Shown one piece after another: positions 1 through 7,168 of a stretch of 8,740 nucleotides of DNA; within the stretch, counting starts at the first letter, position 1, and every line of letters starts with the position of its first letter. Where the stretch lies: NCBI GenBank assembly GCA_017405115.1, contig JAFRBA010000021.1, forward strand, positions 1 through 8,740, written 5' to 3'. The position numbers and the translations under genes are program-made. The DNA is from Kiritimatiellia bacterium. GTDB taxonomy: Bacteria > Verrucomicrobiota > Kiritimatiellia > RFP12 > UBA1067. The notes under the pieces were generated by a model that made no database searches, was not told the DNA's origin, and was given only the letters and a program-made list of their open reading frames with translations.

Positions 1-23
1 CAATCGAAGAAAGGAAAGAATCC

Positions 24-1307
24 ATGGCAACAGGAAAAGCACTCGATGGAAAGCCGTATGCGGGAAATCCGCACGTACGGTTTGACGAGGGGGAAGTCGC
101 ACCGGCAGCAAAGCCGAGGCGTGGGTCTCTACTCTACAAGATCGTGCAGTCCGTGCGCCGGAACGGACGCTCCTTCCGCATCGCCATGCGCCCCGTCGAG
201 ATAGGCGGCGTGCGGAAGCTGCAGGCGGAGACGGTGGACGAGGGGCGCGTGCAGGTGAAGAACCTGGACGATGCCGCGGCCGCAAGCGGCCTCGACGACA
301 TCCTCTCGCAGAAGGGCGCGCGCGACCTCCACCTAATGACGGCCCAGGGCGATCTGCACGTGCGCGTCACCAGGAAGGGGCATGTCCTCGTGTCCCGCTC
401 GGCGGATCTCTCCCGCAAGGTCGTCGTGCAGCCGCACGACCGCGTCAAGCGCACCCCGCTTGCCAGCTTCGACTCCGCCGCGCTCCTCAGGGCCATCGGA
501 CTCGCCGACGGCGAAGGCAAGATCCGCGCCTCCATGCGCGGCAAGTACGACCAGGTCAACGAGTTCCTCAAGGTGGTAGGCGAAACCGTCGTACCGGACG
601 CCGGGCGCCACGCGCCGTCCGGCTGTTTCACCGTCGTCGACTGCGGCTGCGGAAAGGCATACCTTACGGTCGCCCTCTACCACTACCTCGTGCATTCCCT
701 CGGCATGAAGTCCGTGCGCGTCGTCGGCATAGACCGCCGGGCCGACGTCGTGGCGTCCGCGCGGAATATCGCCGAGCAGCTGGACGTCGCCGACTCCGTC
801 AGGTTCGTCCAGGCCGACCTTTCCGACGCCAGGCTCGCCGACGTCACGGACGCCTCCCGTGTCGACATGGTGATCTCCCTGCACGCCTGCGATACGGCGA
901 CGGACGAGGCGCTGGCGAAGGGCGTGGAGTGGAGGGCGCGCTACGTACTCGCCGCCCCGTGCTGCCAGCACGAGCTGCAGAAGGCCCTGGCCGCAGGCTG
1001 CGGCGCTGGCGACTTCTCCGGCCTGCTGCGCCAGCCGATTCTGCGCGAGCGCCTCTGCGACATCCTGACCGACTCGTTCAGGGCCATGATAATGCGCATA
1101 CTCGGGTTCCGGACGCGCGTCGTCGAGTTCGTGGACGGCGAGGCAACGGCGAGGAACATAATGCTCAAGTGCGAATACGGCGTGAAGCCCGGCCAGTCCG
1201 CGCCTGTCGGCGAGTATCTCGCGCTGCGCGACTACTGGAAGGTCGTTCCATGGCTGGAGACGCGGCTTTCCGGACTGCTGGAGGCCCATCTGCGGCGCGT
1301 GGAATGA
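24..1307 (+). CDS. SAM-dependent methyltransferase, Methyltransf_32 / METTL25-like
   Basis: This gene encodes a predicted cytoplasmic class I SAM-dependent methyltransferase of 427 aa. The SAM-binding motif I is at about residues 202-215 (VVDCGCGKAYLT), followed by a Rossmann strand ending in an acidic/basic turn (VVGIDRR, near 237). Downstream are VISLHACDTATDEAL (about 283-297) and APCCQHEL (about 311-318). The LHACD...PCCxH pair is, from memory, the signature of the Methyltransf_32 group that also includes eukaryotic METTL25-like proteins. The substrate of bacterial members is not known to me. The first ~170 residues match nothing I recognise and may be a substrate-binding domain. The ATG at 24 has a good ribosome site (AAGGA at 11-15, 8-base spacing). 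The stop overlaps the epmA start (ATGA), so the two are probably translationally coupled. The promoter lies outside the window. Confidence 0.88.
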   Translation: MATGKALDGKPYAGNPHVRFDEGEVAPAAKPRRGSLLYKIVQSVRRNGRSFRIAMRPVEIGGVRKLQAETVDEGRVQVKNLDDAAAASGLDDILSQKGARDLHLMTAQGDLHVRVTRKGHVLVSRSADLSRKVVVQPHDRVKRTPLASFDSAALLRAIGLADGEGKIRASMRGKYDQVNEFLKVVGETVVPDAGRHAPSGCFTVVDCGCGKAYLTVALYHYLVHSLGMKSVRVVGIDRRADVVASARNIAEQLDVADSVRFVQADLSDARLADVTDASRVDMVISLHACDTATDEALAKGVEWRARYVLAAPCCQHELQKALAAGCGAGDFSGLLRQPILRERLCDILTDSFRAMIMRILGFRTRVVEFVDGEATARNIMLKCEYGVKPGQSAPVGEYLALRDYWKVVPWLETRLSGLLEAHLRRVE

Positions 1308-2173
1308 TTCCGGCCCTATTGAAACGCCGCGCGGCGGTCGTGCGCAGCGTCCGCGCCTTCTTCGACGAACGCGGCTTCGTCGAGGTGGAGACGCCCGTGC
1401 GAATCGCCGCGCCCGCGCCGGAGGAGCACATAGACTGTCCCGCGGCGCCGCTGGCGGACGGTGCGCCGGCTTTTCTCCGCGCCAGCCCCGAGCTGCAGAT
1501 GAAGAAGCTCCTCGCCGTCGGGATGGACCGCATATACCAGATCGGGCCGTGCTTCCGGGAGGGCGAGCGCGGCTCGCGCCACAGCCCAGAGTTCACCATG
1601 CTGGAGTGGTACCGCCGCGGCGCCGGCTACATGGACATCGCGGACGACCTGGAGGGCCTGCTGCGCGCCGCCGCGGCTGCCTTGGGCGTCGGGGAGCGTT
1701 TCGCCGCGCCTTTTCGGCGCATGACCGTTCGCGAGGCATACCGCGCCTACGCCGGGTGGGATCCCTGGGAGTCGTTCGACGCGGACCGCTTCGACTTCGA
1801 CATGGCCACTAAGATCGAGCCTGCGGTAAAGGCCTGCGGCGGCGGGGTGTTCCTGGTCGACTACCCGACTTCGGCGGCGAGCCTCGCCAAGGTGCGCGAC
1901 GACGTGGCGGAGCGCTGGGAATTCTACTGGGACGGCCTCGAGCTCGCAAACTGCTTCACTGAGCTCTGCGACTCCGCAGAGCAGGCCGCGAGGTTCGAGA
2001 AGGCCCGCGCCGCGCGGCGAGGGCTGGGGGAGGCAGACTACCCGATCGACGAGGAGTTCCTTGCCTGCCTGCCGCGGATCGGCTCCGCCGCCGGCGTGGC
2101 CCTTGGCGTGGACCGGCTTGTGATGGCGCTGACGGGCGCAGGCACGATCGACGAGGTCCGTGCAGATGCATGA
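1304..2173 (+). CDS. epmA: EF-P (R)-beta-lysine ligase EpmA (GenX/PoxA, LysRS-like)
   Basis: EpmA is a truncated class II lysyl-tRNA synthetase paralogue. It activates (R)-beta-lysine with ATP and attaches it to a conserved lysine of elongation factor P, which relieves ribosome stalling at polyproline. The 289-aa product is all catalytic core, with no N-terminal tRNA anticodon-binding domain, as in the family (E. coli EpmA is about 325 aa). Class II motif 1 is near residues 20-33 (FDERGFVEVETPVR). Motif 2 is near 83-103 (FREGERGSRHSPEF, then MLEWYR). Motif 3 is near 264-278 (GVALGVDRLVMAL). The GLELANCFTEL segment is also typical. The Ala of GVALG lies where LysRS has Gly, a change linked to beta-lysine preference in the family (recalled). 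The ATG at 1304 overlaps the preceding stop. An upstream in-frame reading from 929 is only the shadow of the methyltransferase gene. efp and epmB are not in the window. Confidence 0.93.
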   Translation: MIPALLKRRAAVVRSVRAFFDERGFVEVETPVRIAAPAPEEHIDCPAAPLADGAPAFLRASPELQMKKLLAVGMDRIYQIGPCFREGERGSRHSPEFTMLEWYRRGAGYMDIADDLEGLLRAAAAALGVGERFAAPFRRMTVREAYRAYAGWDPWESFDADRFDFDMATKIEPAVKACGGGVFLVDYPTSAASLAKVRDDVAERWEFYWDGLELANCFTELCDSAEQAARFEKARAARRGLGEADYPIDEEFLACLPRIGSAAGVALGVDRLVMALTGAGTIDEVRADA

Positions 2174-2225
2174 CGCGCTCGCCGTGCGGCAGTTTGCAAA
2201 TCGTGGGTCAGCCAGGTGTGCATTT

Positions 2226-2240
2226 TGATATAATACGTGC
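2226..2240 (+). promoter_or_regulatory. Extended -10 promoter at the SNF2 gene, leaderless geometry
   Basis: TG at 2226-2227, one base, then a perfect TATAAT at 2229-2234 form an extended -10 element. Six bases (ACGTGC) separate it from the ATG at 2241, so the expected transcription start falls on or beside the A of the start codon. No Shine-Dalgarno sequence lies in the 20 bases before the ATG, which fits a leaderless mRNA. No convincing -35 box is visible at 16-19 bp spacing. Confidence 0.6.
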
Positions 2241-5200
2241 ATGGAGAAGATATCGGCTGAGACTGTCGCGGCGCTTTCTGAGACGGAGCAACTTTACCTG
2301 TATCTTTTCGCCTTCGAGGGGAGCGAGCGCAAGGTCGGCGACTTCAGCTTCCCCATGCGCACTCGGTTCGGGCGTCAGATGACGCCAGGCACCTCCGACC
2401 AGATCTGCCGGCTTCTCTTGACAAGGGGCATTCTGCGGTGTACGGCGAACTTTGCGACGGTGCTATCCCGGAAATACGCGCTCGCCGTCAGGCTGTCATT
2501 CGATGCCGCGAGAGTTCTGATCGTCCGGGCGAGGGAGCGCCGCTGGCTGCCTTTGAAGGACAATGGCGTGCTGATGCTCGTCTCGATTCTGGATGGCGGC
2601 AGAAACTTCCGCGAGGAACAGGATGGCGGCGGCTACGACAGTTACTACCGCTACGGGTACGGGAACGGCGCACTCTGGTATGCGGCGACGTATCTGGCCG
2701 GCATGATGGACGAGAAGAGCGTCCTGCCCGAGATGAAGTTTCCGCCTAAGACGTCCGACCGCGTGTACCGCGTGCTGTCGTCCGTGTTGTTCTGCCGCGG
2801 CTTCGACGTCGTGCCTGTTCTCATGGACTGGCGCGACAAGCACCAGAGGTCCGGCTGGGGGCGGGGCGTCGCGGTTTGGGACGCTTGCGAATACGCGGCG
2901 CTTTGCTTCTGGGCCGGGCGGATGGACCTTCTCGATGTGTTTGACAGGTCTGATGAATGCCCAGACATCGTCTGTGACTTCGTCGCAGGGTGCGTGGCCG
3001 TGTCGAAAGGCGACCTCGAAAGGGCGTACAAGTGCACAGCCGGGATCGTTGACATGATCCCTGCCAGGAGCAGTGAGAGCGAGGAGATAGCTTTCTCTAC
3101 GCCCGCCTGCCACCTGTTCGCGCTTGCCGTGTCCGCGTTCCACAAGCCGATGAAGACGCGCCTCGCAAAGTTGGCGCTGAAGCTATGTCCGCAGAAGTCG
3201 AACTTCAAATACGAGCTGCCATCCTCCGCGCGGACGTACTTCGAGCGCAGGATGGAGGAGTCGGCAGGGCTTGTAAGGTTTCTCGGCGGATGGGCCGGCG
3301 ACTACCTGGAGTCCCCGGACTCGTGGTGTTCCCCGACGTGCCGGACCGGCGAGGTTTTCTTAGCCATCACGTCGGCGATGAACCGCAGCGCGATCGAGGA
3401 GTGCGCTCCGAAGGCATTCCGCCTCGCGGAGAAGGCCGCGAACGCGGGGTATCCGTCGGTGGCGTCGATGTTCGTTTCGGCGTTCGGCTGGGCGCTCAAG
3501 GGCGATGACGCGGAGAAGTCCAAGGCCCTCGCCGATGCCATCACGAAGTCTGGCGGCGCATGGTTTCGTCCGTACGAGGCGGAGGCCGGCGAGTGGAAGT
3601 TCGTCGTGGAGGCGTTTGACAAGTGCCTTCCGGCGGTGGGGCGCGTCGCGGCGGACAAGCCCGAGTCGCGCGCCAAGTCGGGGAGGATAGTCTGGGCTGC
3701 GAGGCTCGGACCTGTTGACAGGGCGTTCTGGGACTTCGACAACGACAGACCAATGGAGGGAGGCGTCTGCTACTGCGTGTCGATCACCCCGTGCTTCCGC
3801 GGGCCGCGCAGTCCAGACGACGGCTCTTCCGACAAGGCCCTCACCGAAAAGGCTTTTCGCTCTGGCAAGTACGAGAGCATTCTGACCGAGCAGGACCGAG
3901 CCATATCGGAGGCGCTTCAGAAGGCCGACTGTCTCAGGAAGTACGCGAAGGACCCGCCGGGCGCGGCGGTGGAGAAACTCTGCGGACACGACTGCGTGTC
4001 TGTCGCGCACTATGACCGCAAGGCAATGTCGACGGTGTACAAGGCGGCGGCGTTCGTCAAAAAGGACCTGCCGCTCGCCGTGAAGTCCCTGCCGGACGGC
4101 GGTCTTTCCATCACCATAGAGCCGTGGTGCCAGACGGTCGAGGGCGACCATGCGATCCGCTGCCTGCCGGACGGGACATGCGCCTTCTATTCGTTCCCGA
4201 AGGCAGCGCGCGCCACGCTCGAGGTGTTCAGGACCTTCGGAAAGCGCAACGGGACGATAGAGATACCGAAGGCCGGCATGGCGGCGATGCGTCCGCTTCT
4301 GCCGCGCATGGCGGCGCTTGCGCCGATCCAGGGCGAGCTTTCCGCCGTTGGTGGCGGAGCGGACCTCAAGCGCATATCCGGTGACGCGACGACGCTCGTC
4401 CGGCTTTCGTTCGAGGAAGGAGTCCTCGTGCTTTCCCTATGGGCGAAGCCGCTTGAGGGGAGCGAACTCACGTTCGTGCCGGGCGCGGGCCAGCCCGAGC
4501 GCATGGTGGCCCACAAGGGGCGCACGGCGGTACTTGTGCGCGATCTCGCGGCGGAGAGGACCGCCGCCTGGAAGGTGAAGGACGCCCTTGCGGAGTTCGA
4601 GTCGTGGTCCGACGGCGAGAACGGCTGGCGCATAGACGACCTGGTGTATGCGCTCAAGGCGCTGTCGGCGCTGAAGGACCTCGGCGACGCGGTCCGCCTG
4701 GAGTGGCGAAAGGGGCAGCGGATTTCCGTGGCCGCGCCGAAGCCGGGGACGTGGAAGCTGTCCGCCGTAGGCGGCGCGGACTTCTGGTTCTCCGTGAGCG
4801 GAGACTTCAAGCTCGACGACGGGCGGGCGCTTGCGCTCTCCGAGCTGATCGCCGCGTTCCGCAACCGCAAGGGCGAGTTCGTGCCGCTCGGCGAGAATGC
4901 GTTCCTGCGGCTCACCGCCTCGCTCCAGCGGCGGCTTGAGGCGCTTGAATCCGCAGGGCGGACGAAGGGGAAGGGTCTGGAGATACCCCCTGCGGCGATG
5001 CCGATGCTCGACGGCGTGTTTGGCGCGGACGCGGACGGCGAGATGCCGCTCCCCGCCGCGATGGAGGAGCGGGCTGAGGCGGTGCGCGCCGCGTTCGCGC
5101 GCAAGATCGAGCCGCCGCAGCGGCTGAAGGCGGAGCTTCGTCCGTACCAGCGCGACGGGTATGAATGGCTTTCGCGCCTCGCGGACTGCGGGATGGGTGC

Positions 5201-6476
5201 GTGCCTTGCCGACGACATGGGGCTTGGCAAGACGGTGCAGATAATCGCGCTTCTGCTGGAGAGGGCGAAGGACGGCGCGTCGCTCGTCGTCGCGCCGGCG
5301 TCCGTCTGCGGCAACTGGCGGAGCGAAATGGCGCGCTTCGCGCCGACGCTTAGGAGCGTAATGGCCTGGGACGAGAAGGCCGACTCTATGGACGCGGTGA
5401 AGGCCGCCGGCCCCGGCGATGTCGTGATCGCAGGGTACGGGCTCATCGTCTCACGCGAGGCGCAGTTCGCGGTGCGGGAGTGGAACGGCGTCGTGCTGGA
5501 CGAGGCGCAGGCTATCAAGAACGAGTCGTCCAAGCGCGCAAGGGCGGCGAAGCGGCTAAAGGCGAAGTTCCGCGTGGTGGCGACGGGGACTCCCGTCGAG
5601 AACAGGCTTTCGGAACTGTGGAGCATCAGCGACTTCCTGAACCCGGGGCTGCTCGGCTCGTCCGGCGACTTCGCGCGGCGGTTCACGTCCGACGGCCGGG
5701 CCACGCCTGCGCTGAAGCGCCTCGTCTCGCCGCTTGTCCTGCGCCGCGTAAAGCGGGACGTGCTGGAGGAGCTGCCGGAGAAGACGGAGATAACGATTTC
5801 GGTCGAGCTTGGCGAGGAGGAGCGCGCCGGATACGAAACATGTCGGCGCATGGCGCTCGAAACGCTCGAGGCAGGCGGCGCGGACAACCGCATATCGATC
5901 CTCGCGGAGCTGACGCGCCTGCGGCGCTACTGCTGCCACCCGTCGCTCGTGATGGGCGAAGCGGGGCGCGTGTCGGCCAAGATGGACGCGCTCCTGGAGC
6001 TGCTGGAGAACCTCAGGGACAACGGGCACCGTGCGCTCGTGTTCAGCCAGTTCACCGACTACCTCGCAATCGTGCGCAAGGCGATTGATGCGCATGGGTG
6101 GACGCACAAGTACCTCGACGGGCAGACGCCGGCCTCCGAGCGGGCGCGTCTCGTCGAAGAGTTCCAGCGCGGCGACGGAGACTTCTTCGTCATTTCGCTG
6201 AAGGCCGGCGGAACAGGGCTGAACCTGACCGCCGCCAACTACGTCATACTGCTTGACCCGTGGTGGAACCCCGCCGTCGAGAACCAGGCGGCGGATCGCG
6301 TCCACCGCATCGGGCAGAAGAACCCCGTCACGGTCTACCGGCTCATTGCGTCCGACACGGTCGAAGAGCGGGTCATCGAGCTGCACCGCGAGAAGAAGGC
6401 CCTTGCGGAGGATGTCCTGGGCGAGGCCGGATCCGCCGCCCTTACGCCGGAGCAGCTCATGGGGCTGTTCCGCTGA
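2241..6476 (+). CDS. Large SNF2-family DNA-dependent ATPase/helicase with long uncharacterised N-terminus
   Basis: This 1411-aa protein ends in a complete SNF2/SWI2 ATPase. The engine starts near residue 966 (LRPYQRDGYEWL). It has motif I DDMGLGKT at 991-998, motif II DEAQ at 1087-1090 (rather than the usual DEAH), motif III ATGTPVENRLSELW from 1114, motif V LKAGGTGLNL from 1320, and motif VI QAADRVHRIGQ at 1349-1359. Such proteins couple ATP hydrolysis to translocation on duplex DNA and displace or remodel bound proteins. The first ~960 residues are mixed alpha/beta with no motif I can name. I see no CxC...CxH SWIM zinc finger. The segment around residues 490-560, including LTEQDRAISEAL, resembles a region I associate with other bacterial SNF2 proteins. 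The start at 2241 rests on the promoter and on the reading frame. The gene ends at 6476 and the -35 box of repeat copy 1 begins on the next base. No defence partner is adjacent, so its role is open. Confidence 0.9.
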   Translation: MEKISAETVAALSETEQLYLYLFAFEGSERKVGDFSFPMRTRFGRQMTPGTSDQICRLLLTRGILRCTANFATVLSRKYALAVRLSFDAARVLIVRARERRWLPLKDNGVLMLVSILDGGRNFREEQDGGGYDSYYRYGYGNGALWYAATYLAGMMDEKSVLPEMKFPPKTSDRVYRVLSSVLFCRGFDVVPVLMDWRDKHQRSGWGRGVAVWDACEYAALCFWAGRMDLLDVFDRSDECPDIVCDFVAGCVAVSKGDLERAYKCTAGIVDMIPARSSESEEIAFSTPACHLFALAVSAFHKPMKTRLAKLALKLCPQKSNFKYELPSSARTYFERRMEESAGLVRFLGGWAGDYLESPDSWCSPTCRTGEVFLAITSAMNRSAIEECAPKAFRLAEKAANAGYPSVASMFVSAFGWALKGDDAEKSKALADAITKSGGAWFRPYEAEAGEWKFVVEAFDKCLPAVGRVAADKPESRAKSGRIVWAARLGPVDRAFWDFDNDRPMEGGVCYCVSITPCFRGPRSPDDGSSDKALTEKAFRSGKYESILTEQDRAISEALQKADCLRKYAKDPPGAAVEKLCGHDCVSVAHYDRKAMSTVYKAAAFVKKDLPLAVKSLPDGGLSITIEPWCQTVEGDHAIRCLPDGTCAFYSFPKAARATLEVFRTFGKRNGTIEIPKAGMAAMRPLLPRMAALAPIQGELSAVGGGADLKRISGDATTLVRLSFEEGVLVLSLWAKPLEGSELTFVPGAGQPERMVAHKGRTAVLVRDLAAERTAAWKVKDALAEFESWSDGENGWRIDDLVYALKALSALKDLGDAVRLEWRKGQRISVAAPKPGTWKLSAVGGADFWFSVSGDFKLDDGRALALSELIAAFRNRKGEFVPLGENAFLRLTASLQRRLEALESAGRTKGKGLEIPPAAMPMLDGVFGADADGEMPLPAAMEERAEAVRAAFARKIEPPQRLKAELRPYQRDGYEWLSRLADCGMGACLADDMGLGKTVQIIALLLERAKDGASLVVAPASVCGNWRSEMARFAPTLRSVMAWDEKADSMDAVKAAGPGDVVIAGYGLIVSREAQFAVREWNGVVLDEAQAIKNESSKRARAAKRLKAKFRVVATGTPVENRLSELWSISDFLNPGLLGSSGDFARRFTSDGRATPALKRLVSPLVLRRVKRDVLEELPEKTEITISVELGEEERAGYETCRRMALETLEAGGADNRISILAELTRLRRYCCHPSLVMGEAGRVSAKMDALLELLENLRDNGHRALVFSQFTDYLAIVRKAIDAHGWTHKYLDGQTPASERARLVEEFQRGDGDFFVISLKAGGTGLNLTAANYVILLDPWWNPAVENQAADRVHRIGQKNPVTVYRLIASDTVEERVIELHREKKALAEDVLGEAGSAALTPEQLMGLFR

Positions 6477-6506
6477 TTGATGCCAGCGCGGCGGTTTTTG
6501 TATAAT
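6477..6506 (+). promoter_or_regulatory. Promoter of repeat copy 1 (TTGATG-N18-TATAAT)
   Basis: TTGATG (6477-6482), an 18-bp spacer and TATAAT (6501-6506) form a sigma70-type promoter right after the SNF2 stop. The spacer contains GCGCGGCGG followed by five Ts, the right half of the hairpin seen complete in copies 2 and 3. The left half is missing because this position is SNF2 coding sequence. A weak CGCTG/CAGCG hairpin spans the stop codon instead and may help end SNF2 transcription. Expected RNA start: about 6513. Confidence 0.65.
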
Positions 6507-6512
6507 GTGCGC

Positions 6513-6570
6513 GTTCGTCCGAGGGGCGGGTGAAGCCGCCGCGATGCCGGGCGATAGATTTCCCGCGTGG
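6513..6570 (+). ncRNA. Repeat copy 1: truncated 5' part of the dispersed structured RNA
   Basis: This stretch matches the 5' ~58 bases of the RNA in copies 2 and 3. The GGCGG/CCGCC hairpin is intact, and the GCGATGCCGGGCGATAGATT segment and TTTCCCGCGTGG are kept. After about 6570 the similarity is lost: the GAAGAACAGTAGCC end is absent and the 23-bp palindrome array begins 16 bases later. The 5' end also reads GTTCGTCC instead of GTTCGGCT, so the closing stem cannot form. It is best read as a decayed or interrupted copy whose promoter would transcribe the array. Confidence 0.5.
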
Positions 6571-6585
6571 GGAGGGGGTCTTTGC

Positions 6586-6738
6586 GTCCATCCAATGGAC
6601 ATGCGGTTTTCAATTGAATTGAAACGTGAACGCCCATCCAATGGACACATGGACTTCAATTGGATTGAAGTTGTTATGTCCATCCAATGGACGACTGCGT
6701 GTCTATCCAATGCGCTTTTGCGTTTCAATCCATTGAAA
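6586..6738. repeat. Seven-unit array of short palindromes at 23-bp phase
   Basis: There are seven imperfect palindromes with 2-3 base centres. Type A is GTCCAT-CCA-ATGGAC at 6586-6600, 6632-6646 (one arm base changed), 6678-6692 and 6701-6715 (degenerate). Type B is TTTCAAT-TGA-ATTGAAA at 6608-6624, with variants at 6653-6671 (ACTTCAAT-TGG-ATTGAAGT) and 6723-6738 (TTTCAAT-CC-ATTGAAA). The order is A B A B A A B. The centres fall at about 6593, 6616, 6639, 6662, 6685, 6708 and 6730.5, so the step is 23 bp throughout. The complement of A and the second B agree at 11 of 15 positions, so both types are probably one repeat family. Linkers of 6-8 bases are not conserved apart from a recurring TGCG. 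The open frames that cross the array are chance readings, since 23 is not a multiple of 3. Confidence 0.85.
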
Positions 6739-6812
6739 AAATCTTAGGCCTCTCGGCATGGTTTTTTAGCCCAAAAGGCATTCTCGATGCCAATATACAG
6801 CACGGCGTTTTG
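6739..6812. other. Non-coding spacer with two small hairpins
   Basis: No gene is visible here. A GCC-TCTC-GGC hairpin (6748-6757) followed by a run of six Ts (6762-6767) is a weak terminator candidate for a transcript through the palindrome array. A second perfect hairpin, GGCAT-TCTCG-ATGCC, lies at 6777-6791. Confidence 0.4.
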
Positions 6813-7007
6813 AACCACGGAAGTCACGGAAACCGCTCTGCGGGCACGGAAGGGGGTTGGCGGAAAGAGCCCTCCGGCCTTCCTCAACCATTTCCCGCTC
6901 CTCGATCCCTTGTGCATGTGGCGGTGAAATGGGCTGGCTTATGCCTTGGGCGGCTTTTCGCCAGCCGATTCCGTGTCGCCAAAGGCGTTTCTGTGACTTC
7001 AGTGGTT
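6813..7007. repeat. ~195-bp foldback (inverted-repeat) element
   Basis: The left arm (6813-6867) and the complement of the right arm (6954-7007) align almost end to end. Both read AACCAC-N-GAAGTCAC-N-GAAAC, a small nested hairpin, CACGGAA, a short variable stretch, then TGGCG-R-AAAG. The nested hairpin is CCGC-TCT-GCGG on the left and GCC-TTT-GGC on the right: the stem is kept while its bases differ. Weaker pairing (CCATTTC-N-CGC against its complement, 6888-6898 and 6921-6931) extends the arms nearly to the centre. No transposase or open reading frame is inside, so it would be non-autonomous. The CACGGAAG phrase recurs three times in the left arm. Confidence 0.7.
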
Positions 7008-7023
7008 AACCTACCCACAAATG

Positions 7024-7057
7024 AACCGCCGCGCTTGATTCGGGTGCGGCGGTTTTG
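7024..7057 (+). terminator. GC-rich hairpin of repeat copy 2 (terminator-like, -35 in loop)
   Basis: AACCGCCGCGC (7024-7034) pairs with GTGCGGCGGTT (7044-7054) through 11 bp including one G-T wobble. The loop is TTGATTCGG and TTTT follows. It looks like an intrinsic terminator, and the promoter -35 box sits in its loop. No gene reads into it from the left except possibly a transcript through the array and foldback. Confidence 0.5.
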
Positions 7058-7064
7058 GTATAAT
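7035..7064 (+). promoter_or_regulatory. Promoter of repeat copy 2 (TTGATT-N18-TATAAT)
   Basis: TTGATT at 7035-7040, an 18-bp spacer and TATAAT at 7059-7064 preceded by TGG (extended -10) make a strong sigma70-type promoter. After six bases (TTGTGC) the expected start is G7071, the first base of the closing stem of the predicted RNA. It is the best candidate for driving mntA-hepT, about 105 bases downstream. Confidence 0.75.
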
Positions 7065-7070
7065 TTGTGC

Positions 7071-7153
7071 GTTCGGCTGAGGGGCGGGGGAAACCGCCGC
7101 GATGCCGGGCGATAGATTTCCCGCGTGGAAGGGTGAAGAACAGTAGCCCGAAC
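7071..7153 (+). ncRNA. Repeat copy 2: predicted 83-nt structured RNA or leader of mntA-hepT
   Basis: The predicted transcript opens with GTTCGGCT (7071-7078) and closes with AGCC-C-GAAC (7145-7153), which pair with one bulged base. Inside, GGCGG (7083-7087) and CCGCC (7094-7098) form a 5-bp hairpin with a GGGAAA loop. CGGG/CCCG around CGATAGATTT may form a second one. The segment GGGTGAAGAACAGTAGCC near the 3' side is shared with copy 3 apart from one base and looks unpaired. I recognise no known RNA family. It may be a free small RNA or the 5' leader of the toxin-antitoxin operon that follows within 30 bases. No terminator separates it from mntA, which favours a leader here. Confidence 0.5.
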
Positions 7154-7168
7154 GGCGGATGGAATGCG

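Noticed and set aside
333..2242. Long minus-strand frames opposite the methyltransferase and epmA
   Set aside because: Both + strand genes have clear catalytic motifs. The antisense frames have none and have poor composition.
4187..5893. 568-codon open frame on the minus strand
   Set aside because: It lies wholly inside the SNF2 gene, is Ser/Arg/Ala-rich as expected of an antisense frame in GC-rich DNA, and shows no domain.
5556..6728. 390-codon minus-strand frame running into the palindrome array
   Set aside because: It is mostly a shadow of the SNF2 helicase, and its first part is a translation of the 23-bp repeats, whose period is not a multiple of 3.
6586..6738. CRISPR array
   Set aside because: The repeats are palindromic units of 15-19 bp with 6-8 base linkers at a 23-bp step. 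There is no spacer of CRISPR length and no cas gene.
6505..7115. Small + strand frames through the array and foldback element
   Set aside because: They translate repeats, have no ribosome sites and no recognisable protein features.
7071..7153. Cobalamin, TPP or similar known riboswitch, because of GGTGAAAC-like and GGCTGAG phrases
   Set aside because: Only short phrases match. The conserved cores of those riboswitches are not present in order.
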